A stretch of 64,000 bases of DNA from Dickeya oryzae. Its GTDB lineage: Bacteria; Pseudomonadota; Gammaproteobacteria; Enterobacterales; Enterobacteriaceae. Location of the stretch: positions 248,001 to 312,000 of the forward strand of contig NZ_ML762921.1 of the NCBI RefSeq assembly GCF_009372235.1. Reading direction: 5' to 3'. This document shows positions 36,624 to 45,481 of this stretch, in pieces. Numbering within the stretch: position 1 is the stretch's first letter; each line of letters opens with the position of its first letter. The translations under genes and the position numbers were made by a program. The notes below the pieces were generated by a model. The model was not told where the DNA came from. It saw nothing but the letters and a program-made list of their open reading frames with translations, and ran no database searches.

Positions 36624-36944
36624 AAAAAAAGCCAGCGGAGCACTCCGCTGGCTGGTGAACAGCACCATTACTCAGAACACTGAGGCGGTTTCCCGCCGTC
36701 GTTCTCACTCTCATTCGATGACCACCAGCATTACAGCCAGCGGCGATAGTCTTCCTCGTCCATATCCTGGATCTGCCACTGCGTAACCTGTAACAGCAAT
36801 GCCATTCGCTGTGGAGCGGTGAGTACACCCCATCCCCGACGACAGCCTCGGCAAAGCCAGCGACGATAAAAGCAGAATAACCGGCACATAGAGCCTCTCC
36901 TTCACGACGGTTCGCGTACAGAACCATTCACTGCTATTCAGTAT
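36624..36944 (-). ncRNA. sgrS: glucose-phosphate stress sRNA SgrS
   Basis: SgrS blocks ptsG translation when sugar phosphates build up, and also encodes SgrT. It is divergent from its activator sgrR, as in E. coli. The base-pairing part at 36680-36661 (minus strand GTGTTCTGAGTAATGGTGCT) aligns with the E. coli GTGTGACTGAGTATTGGTGT. A small GGTG/CACC stem follows, then the terminator: AGCCAGCGGAG, TGC-type loop, its complement and seven Ts. The 5-prime end is an estimate from a TATATT box at 36956-36951; a poor -35 fits an activator-dependent promoter. About 320 bases, longer than the 227-base E. coli RNA. Confidence 0.85.
36731..36889 (-). CDS. sgrT: SgrT, inhibitor of glucose PTS transport
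   Basis: A 52-residue ORF inside SgrS with GGAGAGG upstream of its ATG. Its core LTAPQRMALLLQVTQW aligns with LSVPQRLTMLEGLMQW of E. coli SgrT (43 residues), which inhibits the EIICB-Glc transporter PtsG. The N terminus differs: it has four cysteines and many arginines (MCRLFCFYRRWLCRGCRRGW). The acidic C terminus is DMDEEDYRRWL. It was too short for length-based gene calling. Confidence 0.85.
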   Translation of the reverse strand: MCRLFCFYRRWLCRGCRRGWGVLTAPQRMALLLQVTQWQIQDMDEEDYRRWL

Positions 36945-37000
36945 CTGCGTAATATAGGGAAAAATATATTGATGACCTTGAGTCGTGGAGTTCCCCTTTT

Positions 37001-38668
37001 ATGTCCTCCCCACGCCTGCAACAACAATTCGTTCGGTTATGGCAATGCCTGCAAGGTCAGGACACTGACACTACGCTGCAGGAACTGGCCGGGTTGCTCA
37101 GTTGCTCCCGTCGCCATGTCCGATCGCTACTCAACGCCATGCAACAACAAGGCTGGCTCACCTGGCAGGCAGAAGCCGGGCGTGGTAAACGCTCGCGTCT
37201 CAGCTTTCTCTACACGGGATTAACCTTACAACAGCAGCGGGCCGAAGACTTGCTGGAGCAGGACCGCATCGACCAGTTGGTACAACTGGTGGGTGACAAG
37301 GAAACCGTACGCCAGATGCTGATGTCACACCTTGGCCGCAGCGTGCGCCAGGGTCGCCACCTGCTGAGAATCCTCTACTATCGACCGATGCATAATCTGC
37401 TGCCCGGCAGTGCGTTACGCCGCTCGGAAACCCACATCGCCCGCCAGATTTTCAGCGGGCTAACCAGCCTAAATGAGGAAAATGGGGAACTGTTGCCGGA
37501 TATCGCCCACCACTGGCAGGCGTTGTCACCCTTGCACTGGCGTTTCTACTTGCGCCCGGCGATTCGCTTCCACCACGGCCGGGAACTGACTATGGAAGAC
37601 GTGATCGCCTCGTTATCCCGGTTAACGTCGCTGCCGCTGTTTTCCCATTTAGCTGACATCTCGTCACCGACGCCGTTCGTGCTGGATATCCGACTCAGCA
37701 TGCCGGACGACTGGCTACCGTGGTTGCTCGGCAGCGTACCGGCGATGATCCTGCCGCAAGAATGGCCAACGCTGCCGGACTTTATGCGTCAACCCGTAGG
37801 CACCGGGCCCTATAAGGTGGTGCGCAATTCCCCCAATCAGTTAAAAATCGCCGCGTTTGACGATTACTTCGGCTACCGGGCACTGATTGATGAGGTCAGT
37901 ATCTGGGTACTACCAGACGCACCGACTATCCCCGCCTGTACCGTCACGTTGCAAGGCGATGACACCATCGACAATGAATTGGAGAATCGGCTCGAAGAAG
38001 GCTGTTATTTCCTGCTGTTTGACCGCCGTTCTGCGTCAATGACAGACCCGGAGATCCGCCACTGGCTATGTCAGGTATTAAGCCCGGTAGCCATGCTTGC
38101 TCTGGCGGACAGCCCATACCAGAGTGACTGGTCCCCTGCCTATGGCTTGCTCCCGCGTTGGCATCACAGCCCACCGCGCGCGGTACGGGAAAAACCGGCC
38201 GGGCTGACCCACCTCACGCTCACTTACTACCGTGACCACCCTGAGTACGCGGTGATAAGCGACATCATGAGCCGCTTGCTGGCATCACACGGCGTCACAC
38301 TGACACTACGCAGCCTGGAATTCGACGCCTGGTGCCAGGGCACCGATGTCGGCGATATCTGGCTCGGTAGTGCCAATGTTTATCTGCCGCTGGAGTTCTC
38401 TCTGTTCGCTATGCTGTATGAACTGCCGTTGCTGCGCCACTGTTTAGGGGAAGACGAGCTGGATAACACCGCGCGTCGGTGGCGTCAGGGTGACCTGTCG
38501 CTGGCAGAGTGGAGCCAGTCGCTGGTCAGTAACCAGCAACTTCACCCGCTATTCCATCACTGGTTGCGCTTGCAAGGGCAGGCCAACATGCGAGGGCTAC
38601 ACATGAACACGCTGGGTTGGTTCGATTTCAAGTCGGCCTGGTTCGCACCGCCTGCCCCCACCACCTGA
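37001..38668 (+). CDS. sgrR: transcriptional regulator SgrR
   Basis: SgrR activates sgrS during glucose-phosphate stress and represses itself. It is 555 residues (E. coli 551). The N-terminal winged helix has [20 protein letters not shown], followed by [24 protein letters not shown]. The C-terminal half is a solute-binding domain of the oligopeptide-binding type that senses a metabolite. The end [20 protein letters not shown] is near identical to E. coli. Divergent from sgrS and followed by thiBPQ, the E. coli order. Confidence 0.97.
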   Translation: MSSPRLQQQFVRLWQCLQGQDTDTTLQELAGLLSCSRRHVRSLLNAMQQQGWLTWQAEAGRGKRSRLSFLYTGLTLQQQRAEDLLEQDRIDQLVQLVGDKETVRQMLMSHLGRSVRQGRHLLRILYYRPMHNLLPGSALRRSETHIARQIFSGLTSLNEENGELLPDIAHHWQALSPLHWRFYLRPAIRFHHGRELTMEDVIASLSRLTSLPLFSHLADISSPTPFVLDIRLSMPDDWLPWLLGSVPAMILPQEWPTLPDFMRQPVGTGPYKVVRNSPNQLKIAAFDDYFGYRALIDEVSIWVLPDAPTIPACTVTLQGDDTIDNELENRLEEGCYFLLFDRRSASMTDPEIRHWLCQVLSPVAMLALADSPYQSDWSPAYGLLPRWHHSPPRAVREKPAGLTHLTLTYYRDHPEYAVISDIMSRLLASHGVTLTLRSLEFDAWCQGTDVGDIWLGSANVYLPLEFSLFAMLYELPLLRHCLGEDELDNTARRWRQGDLSLAEWSQSLVSNQQLHPLFHHWLRLQGQANMRGLHMNTLGWFDFKSAWFAPPAPTT

Positions 38669-38728
38669 CCCTTTGCTCCCCGTCATGGCGCTTTTCCTGA
38701 TGTGACAAACACTTTACAATGTTGCCGT

Positions 38729-38868
38729 TCTCAACGGGGTGCGGCCCCAACATTCATGTACCCGTTGTCATGTACGAAGAGTCATGCACGAACAACCATG
38801 TACGTTTGCGCCGCTGAGAAAATACCCGTCGAACCTGATCCGGTTAATACCGGCGAAGGGATTTGAGA
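38729..38868 (+). ncRNA. TPP riboswitch of thiBPQ (SroA type)
   Basis: The conserved THI-box parts are present in order: CGGGGTGC near 38735, CCGCTGAGA near 38811, and GAACCTGATCCGG with CCGGCGAAGGG at 38831-38860. P1 pairs TCTCAA (38729) with TTGAGA (38863). It should bind thiamine pyrophosphate and shut off thiB. The P3 arm (about 38746-38806) is long and holds four CATGTAC-like copies. No terminator hairpin follows, so control at the ribosome binding site or by Rho is more likely. Confidence 0.92.
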
Positions 38869-38922
38869 CTGCATTCTGCTTGCTCAAAGACCTTTGCCGC
38901 CTTCAACAATTTGGAGCGCAAA

Positions 38923-39906
38923 GTGTTAAAGAAATTATTGTCCTGCCTGTTATTGCTGTCCGCCCCCGTGTTTGCCAAACCCATTCTGACGGTCTACACC
39001 TACGACTCGTTCGCCTCCGAGTGGGGCCCCGGCCCGGCGGTCAAAACCGCGTTTGAAAAAGAGTGCGACTGTGAGCTGAAATTCGTGGCGCTGGAAGATG
39101 GCGTCGCCCTGCTCAACCGCCTGCGAATGGAAGGTAAAAATACGTCGGCGGATGTGGTGCTGGGGCTGGATAACAATCTGGTACAGGCCGCAGCACAGAC
39201 CGGCCTGTTCGCCCCGCATGGCGTGAACACCAGCACGCTGACAGTGCCCGGTGGCTGGCACAACGAGACCTTCCTGCCGTTCGACTACGGTTATTTCGCC
39301 TTCGTCTATAACAAAGATAAACTGAAAAACCCGCCCAAAAGCCTGCATGAACTGGTGGAAAGCGGCCAGCCGTGGAAGGTGATCTACGAAGATCCGCGCA
39401 CCAGCACTCCGGGGCTGGGGTTACTGTTGTGGATGCAAAAAGTGTATGGCGATAAAGCACCACTTGCCTGGCAGAAACTGGCGGCGAAAACCGTCACCGT
39501 CACCAAAGGCTGGAGTGAAGCCTACGGCCTGTTCCTGAAAGGTGAAGCCGATTTGGTACTGAGCTACACCACCTCACCGGCCTACCATCTCATCGCTGAA
39601 AAAAAAGACAGCTATGCCGCCGCCAACTTCAGCGAAGGCCACTATATGCAGGTCGAAGTCGCCGCCTCACTGGCTGGCAGTAAAAACCCGCAACTGGCGG
39701 CACGCTTCCTGCAATTTATGATAAGCCCTACCGTTCAACAGCTCATTCCGACCACCAACTGGATGTACCCGGTTGTCAAAACCGAGCTGCCTGCGGGCTA
39801 CAACACCCTGACGCTGCCAGCCAGCGCACTGGAGTTCTCCCCACAGCAAGTCGCAGAACAGCGGGCTAATTGGGTTCAGGCATGGCAGCGCGCCGTCAGC
39901 CGCTGA
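38923..39906 (+). CDS. thiB: thiamine/TPP periplasmic binding protein ThiB
   Basis: ThiB (TbpA) binds thiamine and its phosphates in the periplasm for the ThiBPQ importer. I chose the GTG at 38923 (LKKLLSCLLLLSAPVFA follows), which gives a clean signal peptide and mature start KPILTVYTYDSFASEWGPGP. It has 327 residues, the same as E. coli. An in-frame ATG at 38863 lies inside the riboswitch and is not credible. Conserved stretches include YEDPRTSTPGLGLLLWMQK and SYTTSPAYH. It overlaps thiP by 25 bases. Confidence 0.97.
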   Translation: MLKKLLSCLLLLSAPVFAKPILTVYTYDSFASEWGPGPAVKTAFEKECDCELKFVALEDGVALLNRLRMEGKNTSADVVLGLDNNLVQAAAQTGLFAPHGVNTSTLTVPGGWHNETFLPFDYGYFAFVYNKDKLKNPPKSLHELVESGQPWKVIYEDPRTSTPGLGLLLWMQKVYGDKAPLAWQKLAAKTVTVTKGWSEAYGLFLKGEADLVLSYTTSPAYHLIAEKKDSYAAANFSEGHYMQVEVAASLAGSKNPQLAARFLQFMISPTVQQLIPTTNWMYPVVKTELPAGYNTLTLPASALEFSPQQVAEQRANWVQAWQRAVSR

Positions 39907-41492
39907 TCCCAGGCTGGCTGTGGCCAGGGCTGCTGGCCGCGGTTCTGTTGATTGCTACTGCGGCACTGGCGTTCGGCGCACTGTGGCTGGACGCCCCCCC
40001 TACCCCCTGGTTGTCACTATGGAATGACAGTTACCTGTGGCATGTCATTCGCTTTAGCTTTTGGCAGGCGTTGTTATCGGCACTGCTTTCCACTTTGCCC
40101 GCGCTATTTCTGGCTCGGGCGTTGTATCGACGCCGTTTTCCCGGCCATCGCCTGCTGCTGCGGTTGTGCGCGATGACGCTGGTACTGCCGGTGCTGGTGG
40201 CCGTGTTCGGTATACTCAGCGTCTATGGTCGGGAAGGCTGGCTGGCACGTTTGCTGATGCAGGTGGGCATCGAATACCGGTTTTCGCCTTATGGCTTGCA
40301 GGGCATCCTGCTGGCTCATGTCTTTTTTAATCTGCCGCTGGCAACGCGACTGTTCTTGCAGGCGCTGGAAGGCATTGCGACCGAACAACGCCAGTTGGCA
40401 GCCCAGCTCGGCCTGCGCGGCTGGTACTTCTTCCGTCTGGTGGAGTGGCCGTGGCTACGCCGCCAGCTCTTACCTGCCGGGGCACTGATTTTCATGCTGT
40501 GCTTTGCCAGCTTTGCTACCGTGCTGGCGCTGGGTGGTGGCCCGCAGGCGACGACCATCGAACTGGCTATCTATCAGGCGCTAAACTTTGATTATGACCC
40601 TGCGCGGGCCGCGCTGCTGGCGCTGTTGCAGATGGTCTGTTGTCTGGGGCTGGTGTTACTCAGCCAACGGCTGAGTCGGTTACTGGCGGTCGGTGTCAGC
40701 AACCGCCAGCGCTGGCGCGACCCACAGGACAGCCTGTTTAGCCGGGTCACCGATACGCTACTGATTACAGCAGCGCTGTTATTGTTGTTGCCACCGCTCC
40801 TGGCCGTCTTCGCCGATGGGCTAAATCGCTCGTTGCCAGACGTATTGCGCCAGCCAGCATTGTGGCAAACGCTCTGGACCTCGTTGCGTATCGCGCTGGC
40901 GGCCGGTGTGCTCAGCGTCGCGTTAACCCTGATGTTATTGTGGAGTAGCCGTGAACTGAGACTGCGTCAGCAACGGTTAGCCGCCCAGTGGCTGGACCTG
41001 AGTGGTATGCTGATTCTGGCGATGCCGGGCATTGTGCTGGCGTCAGGGTTTTTCCTGCTATTCAATCGAACCATCGGGCTACCCTCCTCCCCTTACGGAC
41101 TGGTGGTGTTGACCAATGCGCTGTTGGCTATTCCCTATGCGATGAAAGTGCTGGAAAACCCGATGACGGACGCCGCCGCACGTTACAGCTTGTTGTGTCA
41201 GTCACTGGATATTCGTGGCTGGAATCGACTCAGGGTGGTGGAAATGAAGGCGCTACGTGCGCCTATTGCACAGGCACTGGCCTTTGCTTGCGTATTATCG
41301 GTGGGTGATTTCGGCATCATCGCGCTATTTGGCAACGAGCAGTTTCGCACCCTGCCGTTTTACCTTTATCAACAAATCGGCGCGTATCGCAGTGCCGATG
41401 GCGCGGTCACAGCGCTGCTACTGTTGGTATTGTGCTTCACGCTGTTTACCCTGATTGAGAAACTGGCAGGCTTACATGATAGCGCTCCATAA
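39882..41492 (+). CDS. thiP: thiamine ABC transporter permease ThiP
   Basis: ThiP is the inner-membrane permease of the thiamine importer. The ATG at 39882 ([19 protein letters not shown]) gives 536 residues (E. coli 536). It has about twelve membrane helices and two permease domains, each with an EAA-type loop ([20 protein letters not shown] in the first, [16 protein letters not shown] in the second). Translation starts inside thiB and ends inside thiQ, so the three genes are coupled. Confidence 0.96.
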   Translation: MAARRQPLIPGWLWPGLLAAVLLIATAALAFGALWLDAPPTPWLSLWNDSYLWHVIRFSFWQALLSALLSTLPALFLARALYRRRFPGHRLLLRLCAMTLVLPVLVAVFGILSVYGREGWLARLLMQVGIEYRFSPYGLQGILLAHVFFNLPLATRLFLQALEGIATEQRQLAAQLGLRGWYFFRLVEWPWLRRQLLPAGALIFMLCFASFATVLALGGGPQATTIELAIYQALNFDYDPARAALLALLQMVCCLGLVLLSQRLSRLLAVGVSNRQRWRDPQDSLFSRVTDTLLITAALLLLLPPLLAVFADGLNRSLPDVLRQPALWQTLWTSLRIALAAGVLSVALTLMLLWSSRELRLRQQRLAAQWLDLSGMLILAMPGIVLASGFFLLFNRTIGLPSSPYGLVVLTNALLAIPYAMKVLENPMTDAAARYSLLCQSLDIRGWNRLRVVEMKALRAPIAQALAFACVLSVGDFGIIALFGNEQFRTLPFYLYQQIGAYRSADGAVTALLLLVLCFTLFTLIEKLAGLHDSAP

Positions 41493-42168
41493 GTTGACCT
41501 ACCTCTACCAACACCTGCCGATGCGCTTCGATTTACAGGTGCAACCCGGTGAGCGCCTTGCCATTCTGGGCCCGAGTGGCGCGGGGAAAAGTACCCTGCT
41601 GAGCCTGATAGCGGGCTTTCTGTCAGCCGATAGCGGCCAGTTACAGCTTAACGGGCAGGATCATGCTGCCACGCCACCGGCAAAACGCCCGGTGTCGATC
41701 CTGTTTCAGGAAAACAACCTGTTCCCCCATCTGACGCTGGCGCAAAATATCGCCCTTGGTCTGCATCCCGGCCTGAAATTAAGTGCGGATCAGCAGCAAA
41801 CACTACGTGATATCGCGGGCCGCATGGGGCTTTCGCCACTGCTGGAACGCCTGCCGTCGCAGGTGTCTGGCGGGCAACGCCAGCGGGCGGCACTGGCGCG
41901 CTGCCTGATTCGCCAGCAACCGATCCTGCTGCTGGATGAGCCGTTTTCCGCACTCGATCCGGCGCTACGTCAGGAAATGCTGTCACTGGTGGATGAGATT
42001 TGCCGCGAACGGCACCTGACACTCTTAATGGTGTCACACCAGTTGGAAGACGCCATACGCATTGCGCCACGCAGCGTGCTGGTGGTAGACGGCCGAATCT
42101 ATCACGATGGCCCAACCCGCGAGCTGGCGCAGCATGCACAGGCCGCGAAAATACTGGGGCTGGGATGA
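41476..42168 (+). CDS. thiQ: thiamine ABC transporter ATPase ThiQ
   Basis: ThiQ powers thiamine uptake. The ATG at 41476 ([20 protein letters not shown]) gives 230 residues. Walker [10 protein letters not shown] is near residue 32, the signature [15 protein letters not shown] near 127, Walker [14 protein letters not shown] near 147 and the H-loop VSHQLEDA near 185. It overlaps the end of thiP by 17 bases and is the last gene behind the TPP riboswitch. Confidence 0.96.
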   Translation: MIALHKLTYLYQHLPMRFDLQVQPGERLAILGPSGAGKSTLLSLIAGFLSADSGQLQLNGQDHAATPPAKRPVSILFQENNLFPHLTLAQNIALGLHPGLKLSADQQQTLRDIAGRMGLSPLLERLPSQVSGGQRQRAALARCLIRQQPILLLDEPFSALDPALRQEMLSLVDEICRERHLTLLMVSHQLEDAIRIAPRSVLVVDGRIYHDGPTRELAQHAQAAKILGLG

Positions 42169-42186
42169 CAAACACCCCATTTAAAA

Positions 42187-42202
42187 TGTGACATTAAGCA
42201 CA
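42187..42202 (+). promoter_or_regulatory. CRP site upstream of ivbL-ilvBN
   Basis: TGTGA, six bases, then GCACA: a good match to the CRP consensus TGTGA-N6-TCACA, within AT-rich flanks. E. coli ilvBN is activated by CRP. The likely promoter lies downstream (TTGTCT at 42230 and TTATAT at 42254, 18 bases apart), placing the site about 70 bases upstream of transcription. Confidence 0.75.
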
Positions 42203-42229
42203 TTTTTGTGGTTTTGCTGTGTTGAAGCC

Positions 42230-42259
42230 TTGTCTATTTTTCCGCGCTCATGGTTATAT
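42230..42259 (+). promoter_or_regulatory. probable ilvBN promoter
   Basis: TTGTCT (42230-42235) and TTATAT (42254-42259) are spaced by 18 bases and precede the ivbL start by about 40 bases. The assignment rests on spacing and on the CRP site upstream. Confidence 0.45.
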
Positions 42260-42298
42260 GGGAGCGCAAATTAACCAAAACGAACATTAAGGTTACCC

Positions 42299-42400
42299 GT
42301 GAAACACACCACCTCTACTTTCGCACTACTAAACAACGCCGCGCTGCTTGACGCGGTCGTCGTCGTGCGCGTGGTGGTCGTGGTCGGCAGCGCGCCGTAA
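42299..42400 (+). CDS. ivbL: ilvBN leader peptide IvbL
   Basis: A 33-residue leader starting with GTG and ending VVVVRVVVVVGSAP, nearly the same as the E. coli IvbL ending VVVVRVVVVVGNAP. The run of nine valines, with leucines upstream (ALL twice), lets the ribosome sense valyl- and leucyl-tRNA. AAGG lies 6 bases before the start. The attenuator follows 28 bases after the stop. Confidence 0.93.
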   Translation: MKHTTSTFALLNNAALLDAVVVVRVVVVVGSAP

Positions 42401-42427
42401 CGGGTTCCGAATCAAACCTAGATTCCC

Positions 42428-42463
42428 AAACCCCGCCGGCGCAAGCCGAGCGGGGTTTCTTTA
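42428..42463 (+). terminator. ilvBN attenuator terminator
   Basis: AAACCCCGC and GGC pair with GCC and GCGGGGTTT around GCAA, followed by CTTT. It lies between ivbL and ilvB and is the expected attenuation site. Confidence 0.88.
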
Positions 42464-42506
42464 TGTCCACCCTCCCCGCTCCTCCTGACCGGCTCTGATA
42501 AAGGAT

Positions 42507-44177
42507 ATGACTATGCGTTATACAGGAGCTGAGCTGATTATCCGTCTGCTGGAGCAGCAAGGCATCACCACAGTAAGCGGTATTCCGGGCGGCGCGGCGC
42601 TGCCGTTGTACGATGCGTTGGGAAAAAGCCGCACTATTCGCCATGTACTCGCCCGCCATGAACAGGGTGCCGGATTCATCGCTCAGGGGATGGCTCGCGC
42701 CAGTGGTAAAGCGGCGGTGTGTATAGCCTCCAGCGGGCCCGGTGCCACCAACCTGCTGACGGCCATCGCCGATGCCAAGCTCGATTCTATTCCACTGGTG
42801 TGCATCACCGGTCAGGTGCCTTCCAGCATGATCGGTACCGACGCGTTTCAGGAAGTCGACACCTATGGCATCTCGATCCCGGTGACCAAGCACAACTATC
42901 TGGTGCGCGATATCAGCGAACTGCCGCAGGTGATTAACGACGCCTTTCGGCTGGCACAATCCGGCCGTCCCGGCCCGGTCTGGGTGGACATCCCTAAAGA
43001 CGTGCAAACCGCGACCATCGAACTGACGGAACTGCCTGCACCGGCCAGGCTGTCCCCGGCTCCGGCTGTCGATACCCATGCCCTAAACGCGGCTGCCGCA
43101 ATGATCAATCAGGCCAAACGACCGATCCTGTATCTGGGTGGTGGGATCATTAGTGCAGATGCGCATCAACACGCCATCGAACTGGCTGAGCGTGCCGGGT
43201 TACCCACCACCATGACGCTGATGGCGCTGGGCGCGATGCCGGTGGATCACCCGCTGTCGCTCGGGATGCTCGGGATGCATGCCGCCCGCTATACCAACAT
43301 GATCCTGCAACAGTCTGACCTGCTGATCGTACTGGGTGCCCGTTTTGACGATCGCGCTATCGGTAAAGCGGAAGAATTCTGCCCGGATGCCCGTGTTATC
43401 CATATCGATATCGATCCCGCTGAACTCGGTAAGATCCGCCAGCCGCACGTTGCACTTCACGCCGATGTCGCGCAAGCACTGGAGCAGTTACTGCCATTGG
43501 TCGAACACCAGCCTCGTACCGAGTGGCTCGAACAGGTGCGTGCCCTGCAACGTGATTTTCCGTTCAATATGCCAAATGCCGACGACCCGCTCAGCCATTA
43601 TGGGTTGATCCGCGCGGTGGCGGCGCAACTGGACGACCAGGCCATCATCACCACGGACGTAGGCCAGCATCAGATGTGGGTCGCGCAGGCGTATCCACTG
43701 CGACGTTCACGCCAATGGCTCACCTCCGGCGGTTTCGGCACCATGGGCTTTGGCGTACCGGCGGCTATCGGTGCGGCGCTGGCAGAACCACAACGTACGG
43801 TGGTGTGCTTTTCCGGTGATGGCAGCCTGATGATGAACATTCAGGAAATGGCTACTGCGGCGGAAGAGAACCTGAACGTCAAAATCGTCCTGATGAACAA
43901 CCAGTCACTGGGGTTGGTGCACCAACAGCAGGAGCTGTTCTATAAGCAGAACTTCGTCGCATCAGACTACCGTTACCAAACCAACTTTCTGGCGATCGCC
44001 GCTGGATTCGGTTTCGCCACCTGCGATCTGAACGCGGCGGAAGACCCGCAAGCCGCCTTGCGCGACGCACTGCAACGCCCCGGCCCGACATTGATTCACG
44101 CCGCGATTGATATCAACGAAAAAGTGTTCCCGATGGTACCGCCGGGTGCCGCCAATATTGAGATGATTGGAGATTAA
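42507..44177 (+). CDS. ilvB: acetolactate synthase I large subunit IlvB
   Basis: IlvB is the catalytic subunit of AHAS I, which works at low pyruvate and prefers acetolactate formation. It is 556 residues (E. coli 562; the shortfall is at the N terminus). The catalytic glutamate is in ARHEQGAGFIAQGMARA near residue 51, and the ThDP motif GDGSLMMNIQEMATA near 438. The C terminus MVPPGAANIEMIGD is conserved. In E. coli ilvBN is far away; here it lies between thiQ and yabI with its complete leader. Confidence 0.96.
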   Translation: MTMRYTGAELIIRLLEQQGITTVSGIPGGAALPLYDALGKSRTIRHVLARHEQGAGFIAQGMARASGKAAVCIASSGPGATNLLTAIADAKLDSIPLVCITGQVPSSMIGTDAFQEVDTYGISIPVTKHNYLVRDISELPQVINDAFRLAQSGRPGPVWVDIPKDVQTATIELTELPAPARLSPAPAVDTHALNAAAAMINQAKRPILYLGGGIISADAHQHAIELAERAGLPTTMTLMALGAMPVDHPLSLGMLGMHAARYTNMILQQSDLLIVLGARFDDRAIGKAEEFCPDARVIHIDIDPAELGKIRQPHVALHADVAQALEQLLPLVEHQPRTEWLEQVRALQRDFPFNMPNADDPLSHYGLIRAVAAQLDDQAIITTDVGQHQMWVAQAYPLRRSRQWLTSGGFGTMGFGVPAAIGAALAEPQRTVVCFSGDGSLMMNIQEMATAAEENLNVKIVLMNNQSLGLVHQQQELFYKQNFVASDYRYQTNFLAIAAGFGFATCDLNAAEDPQAALRDALQRPGPTLIHAAIDINEKVFPMVPPGAANIEMIGD

Positions 44178-44180
44178 ATT

Positions 44181-44474
44181 ATGCAGACTTCATCGACGAC
44201 TGCACAGGTCACACTGGAACTCTCAGTACGCAACCACCCTGGCGTGATGTCCCATGTGTGCGGGCTGTTCGCCCGCCGCGCGTTCAACGTGGAAGGCATC
44301 ATGTGTATGCCGCTACCCGGCAATGAACAAAGCCGTATCTGGCTATTGGTGAAAGATGATCACCGCTTAGCGCAGATGATAAGCCAGGTAGAAAAACTCG
44401 AAGACGTATTACAGGTGACCCGCCACGGCGAAGAGATGAAAATCTTTGATCAGGTAGCGGAGTTTTACCGCTAG
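44181..44474 (+). CDS. ilvN: acetolactate synthase I small subunit IlvN
   Basis: IlvN is the ACT-domain regulatory subunit of AHAS I, giving valine feedback inhibition. It is 97 residues (E. coli 96). VTLELSVRNHPGVMSHVCGL begins the ACT fold, with ARRAFNVEGIMCMPL and the end KIFDQVAEFYR. It starts 3 bases after ilvB. Confidence 0.96.
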   Translation: MQTSSTTAQVTLELSVRNHPGVMSHVCGLFARRAFNVEGIMCMPLPGNEQSRIWLLVKDDHRLAQMISQVEKLEDVLQVTRHGEEMKIFDQVAEFYR

Positions 44475-44483
44475 CCCTCAGAA

Positions 44484-44510
44484 GGCGATACCGCTCTGTC
44501 GGGTATCGCC
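44484..44510. terminator. hairpin between ilvN and yabI
   Basis: GGCGATACC pairs with GGTATCGCC around nine bases, between convergent genes. T runs are poor on both sides, so strength is uncertain. Confidence 0.5.
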
Positions 44511-44535
44511 TCCACTCATTTAGCGGTTTAAAAAC

Positions 44536-45303
44536 TTACCCATTGAGAATTTGCCACAACAGGTGTCGGTAAACCGGCATCAACGGGTGCTGCCACAACT
44601 GCCACAGACTGATGACCGCGATAACTGCCGTCAATGGTGCCAGCCAGCGCAGGCGCGCCAGTGTCAGCCAACCGGTTGGTTCCGCCGTATTCCCACGGGG
44701 AGCACGCCACCACCGCCATACCAACCAGCCCGCGCACCACAGCAGGACAGCCGTCACCAGCAGCAGCCACTTAAAGCTACCGCTGTCCGCCTGTTTGGGA
44801 ATATCAATCGCCACACCGGCCAGAATACCGGGCAGGAGATACACCGGAGGCCAGGTAAGACAACCGATGATATTCGGCAGTGCAAAACGCCGGGGCGATA
44901 GCTGCAACATCCCCGCTACCATCGGGATCAGCGGCCGGGTCGGGCCAAAAAACCGGCCAATCAGAATGGTCGCCATACTGTGCTGGTGCAGCATTTTTTC
45001 GGTGCGATACAGGTATGCCCGGTGCTTTTGCAGGAATGACCAGTTATGTAACTTCTCTTTAAAGTGCCAGCCGATGAAATAGGAAATCCAGTCCCCCAGC
45101 AGACAGCCAATGATCCCCATCCCCCAGGCGGGATACAGCCCCATATTACCGCTGCCAATCAAGGTGCCCAGTGACGCCATCATGATTGTGCCGGGTAACA
45201 GCAGCCCCACCAACGCCAGTGACTCCAGAAACGCCACCAGCAGTACCGCCGTCAGCGAATACGCCAACGATTGAGTGATCAGATGCTCCAGCCAGGCTTC
45301 CAT
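44536..45303 (-). CDS. yabI: DedA-family inner-membrane protein YabI
   Basis: A 255-residue polytopic membrane protein of the DedA (VTT/SNARE-associated) family, related to undecaprenyl-phosphate and lipid flippases. FLESLALVGLLLPGT near residue 26 and GRFFGPTRPLIPMVAGMLQL near 117 are the family motifs. Four to six helices are evident. It has the same neighbour order as E. coli yabI (thiBPQ side), except that ilvBN separates them. The exact substrate is not known. Confidence 0.93.
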   Translation of the reverse strand: MEAWLEHLITQSLAYSLTAVLLVAFLESLALVGLLLPGTIMMASLGTLIGSGNMGLYPAWGMGIIGCLLGDWISYFIGWHFKEKLHNWSFLQKHRAYLYRTEKMLHQHSMATILIGRFFGPTRPLIPMVAGMLQLSPRRFALPNIIGCLTWPPVYLLPGILAGVAIDIPKQADSGSFKWLLLVTAVLLWCAGWLVWRWWRAPRGNTAEPTGWLTLARLRWLAPLTAVIAVISLWQLWQHPLMPVYRHLLWQILNG

Positions 45304-45481
45304 AATTCTCTACATTTCTGCTTTTTTATAAACAAAGATAACGGGATGATAGCAGGAAACCGCTGGCGTATGGCAGGAAGGAGTAAAAGTGCCTCTGGCA
45401 CGGTACTCACCACCACCGACACCTCGCTTCCTTGAAGCGGCACTATTTTGTTGTTATAAAAGCAACACTTTAAAGTCGTGA

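Noticed and set aside
42315-43079. 254-codon minus-strand ORF across the ilvB leader and 5-prime part
   Set aside because: It runs antisense through the ivbL attenuator and ilvB. Its sequence looks like a mirrored coding frame.
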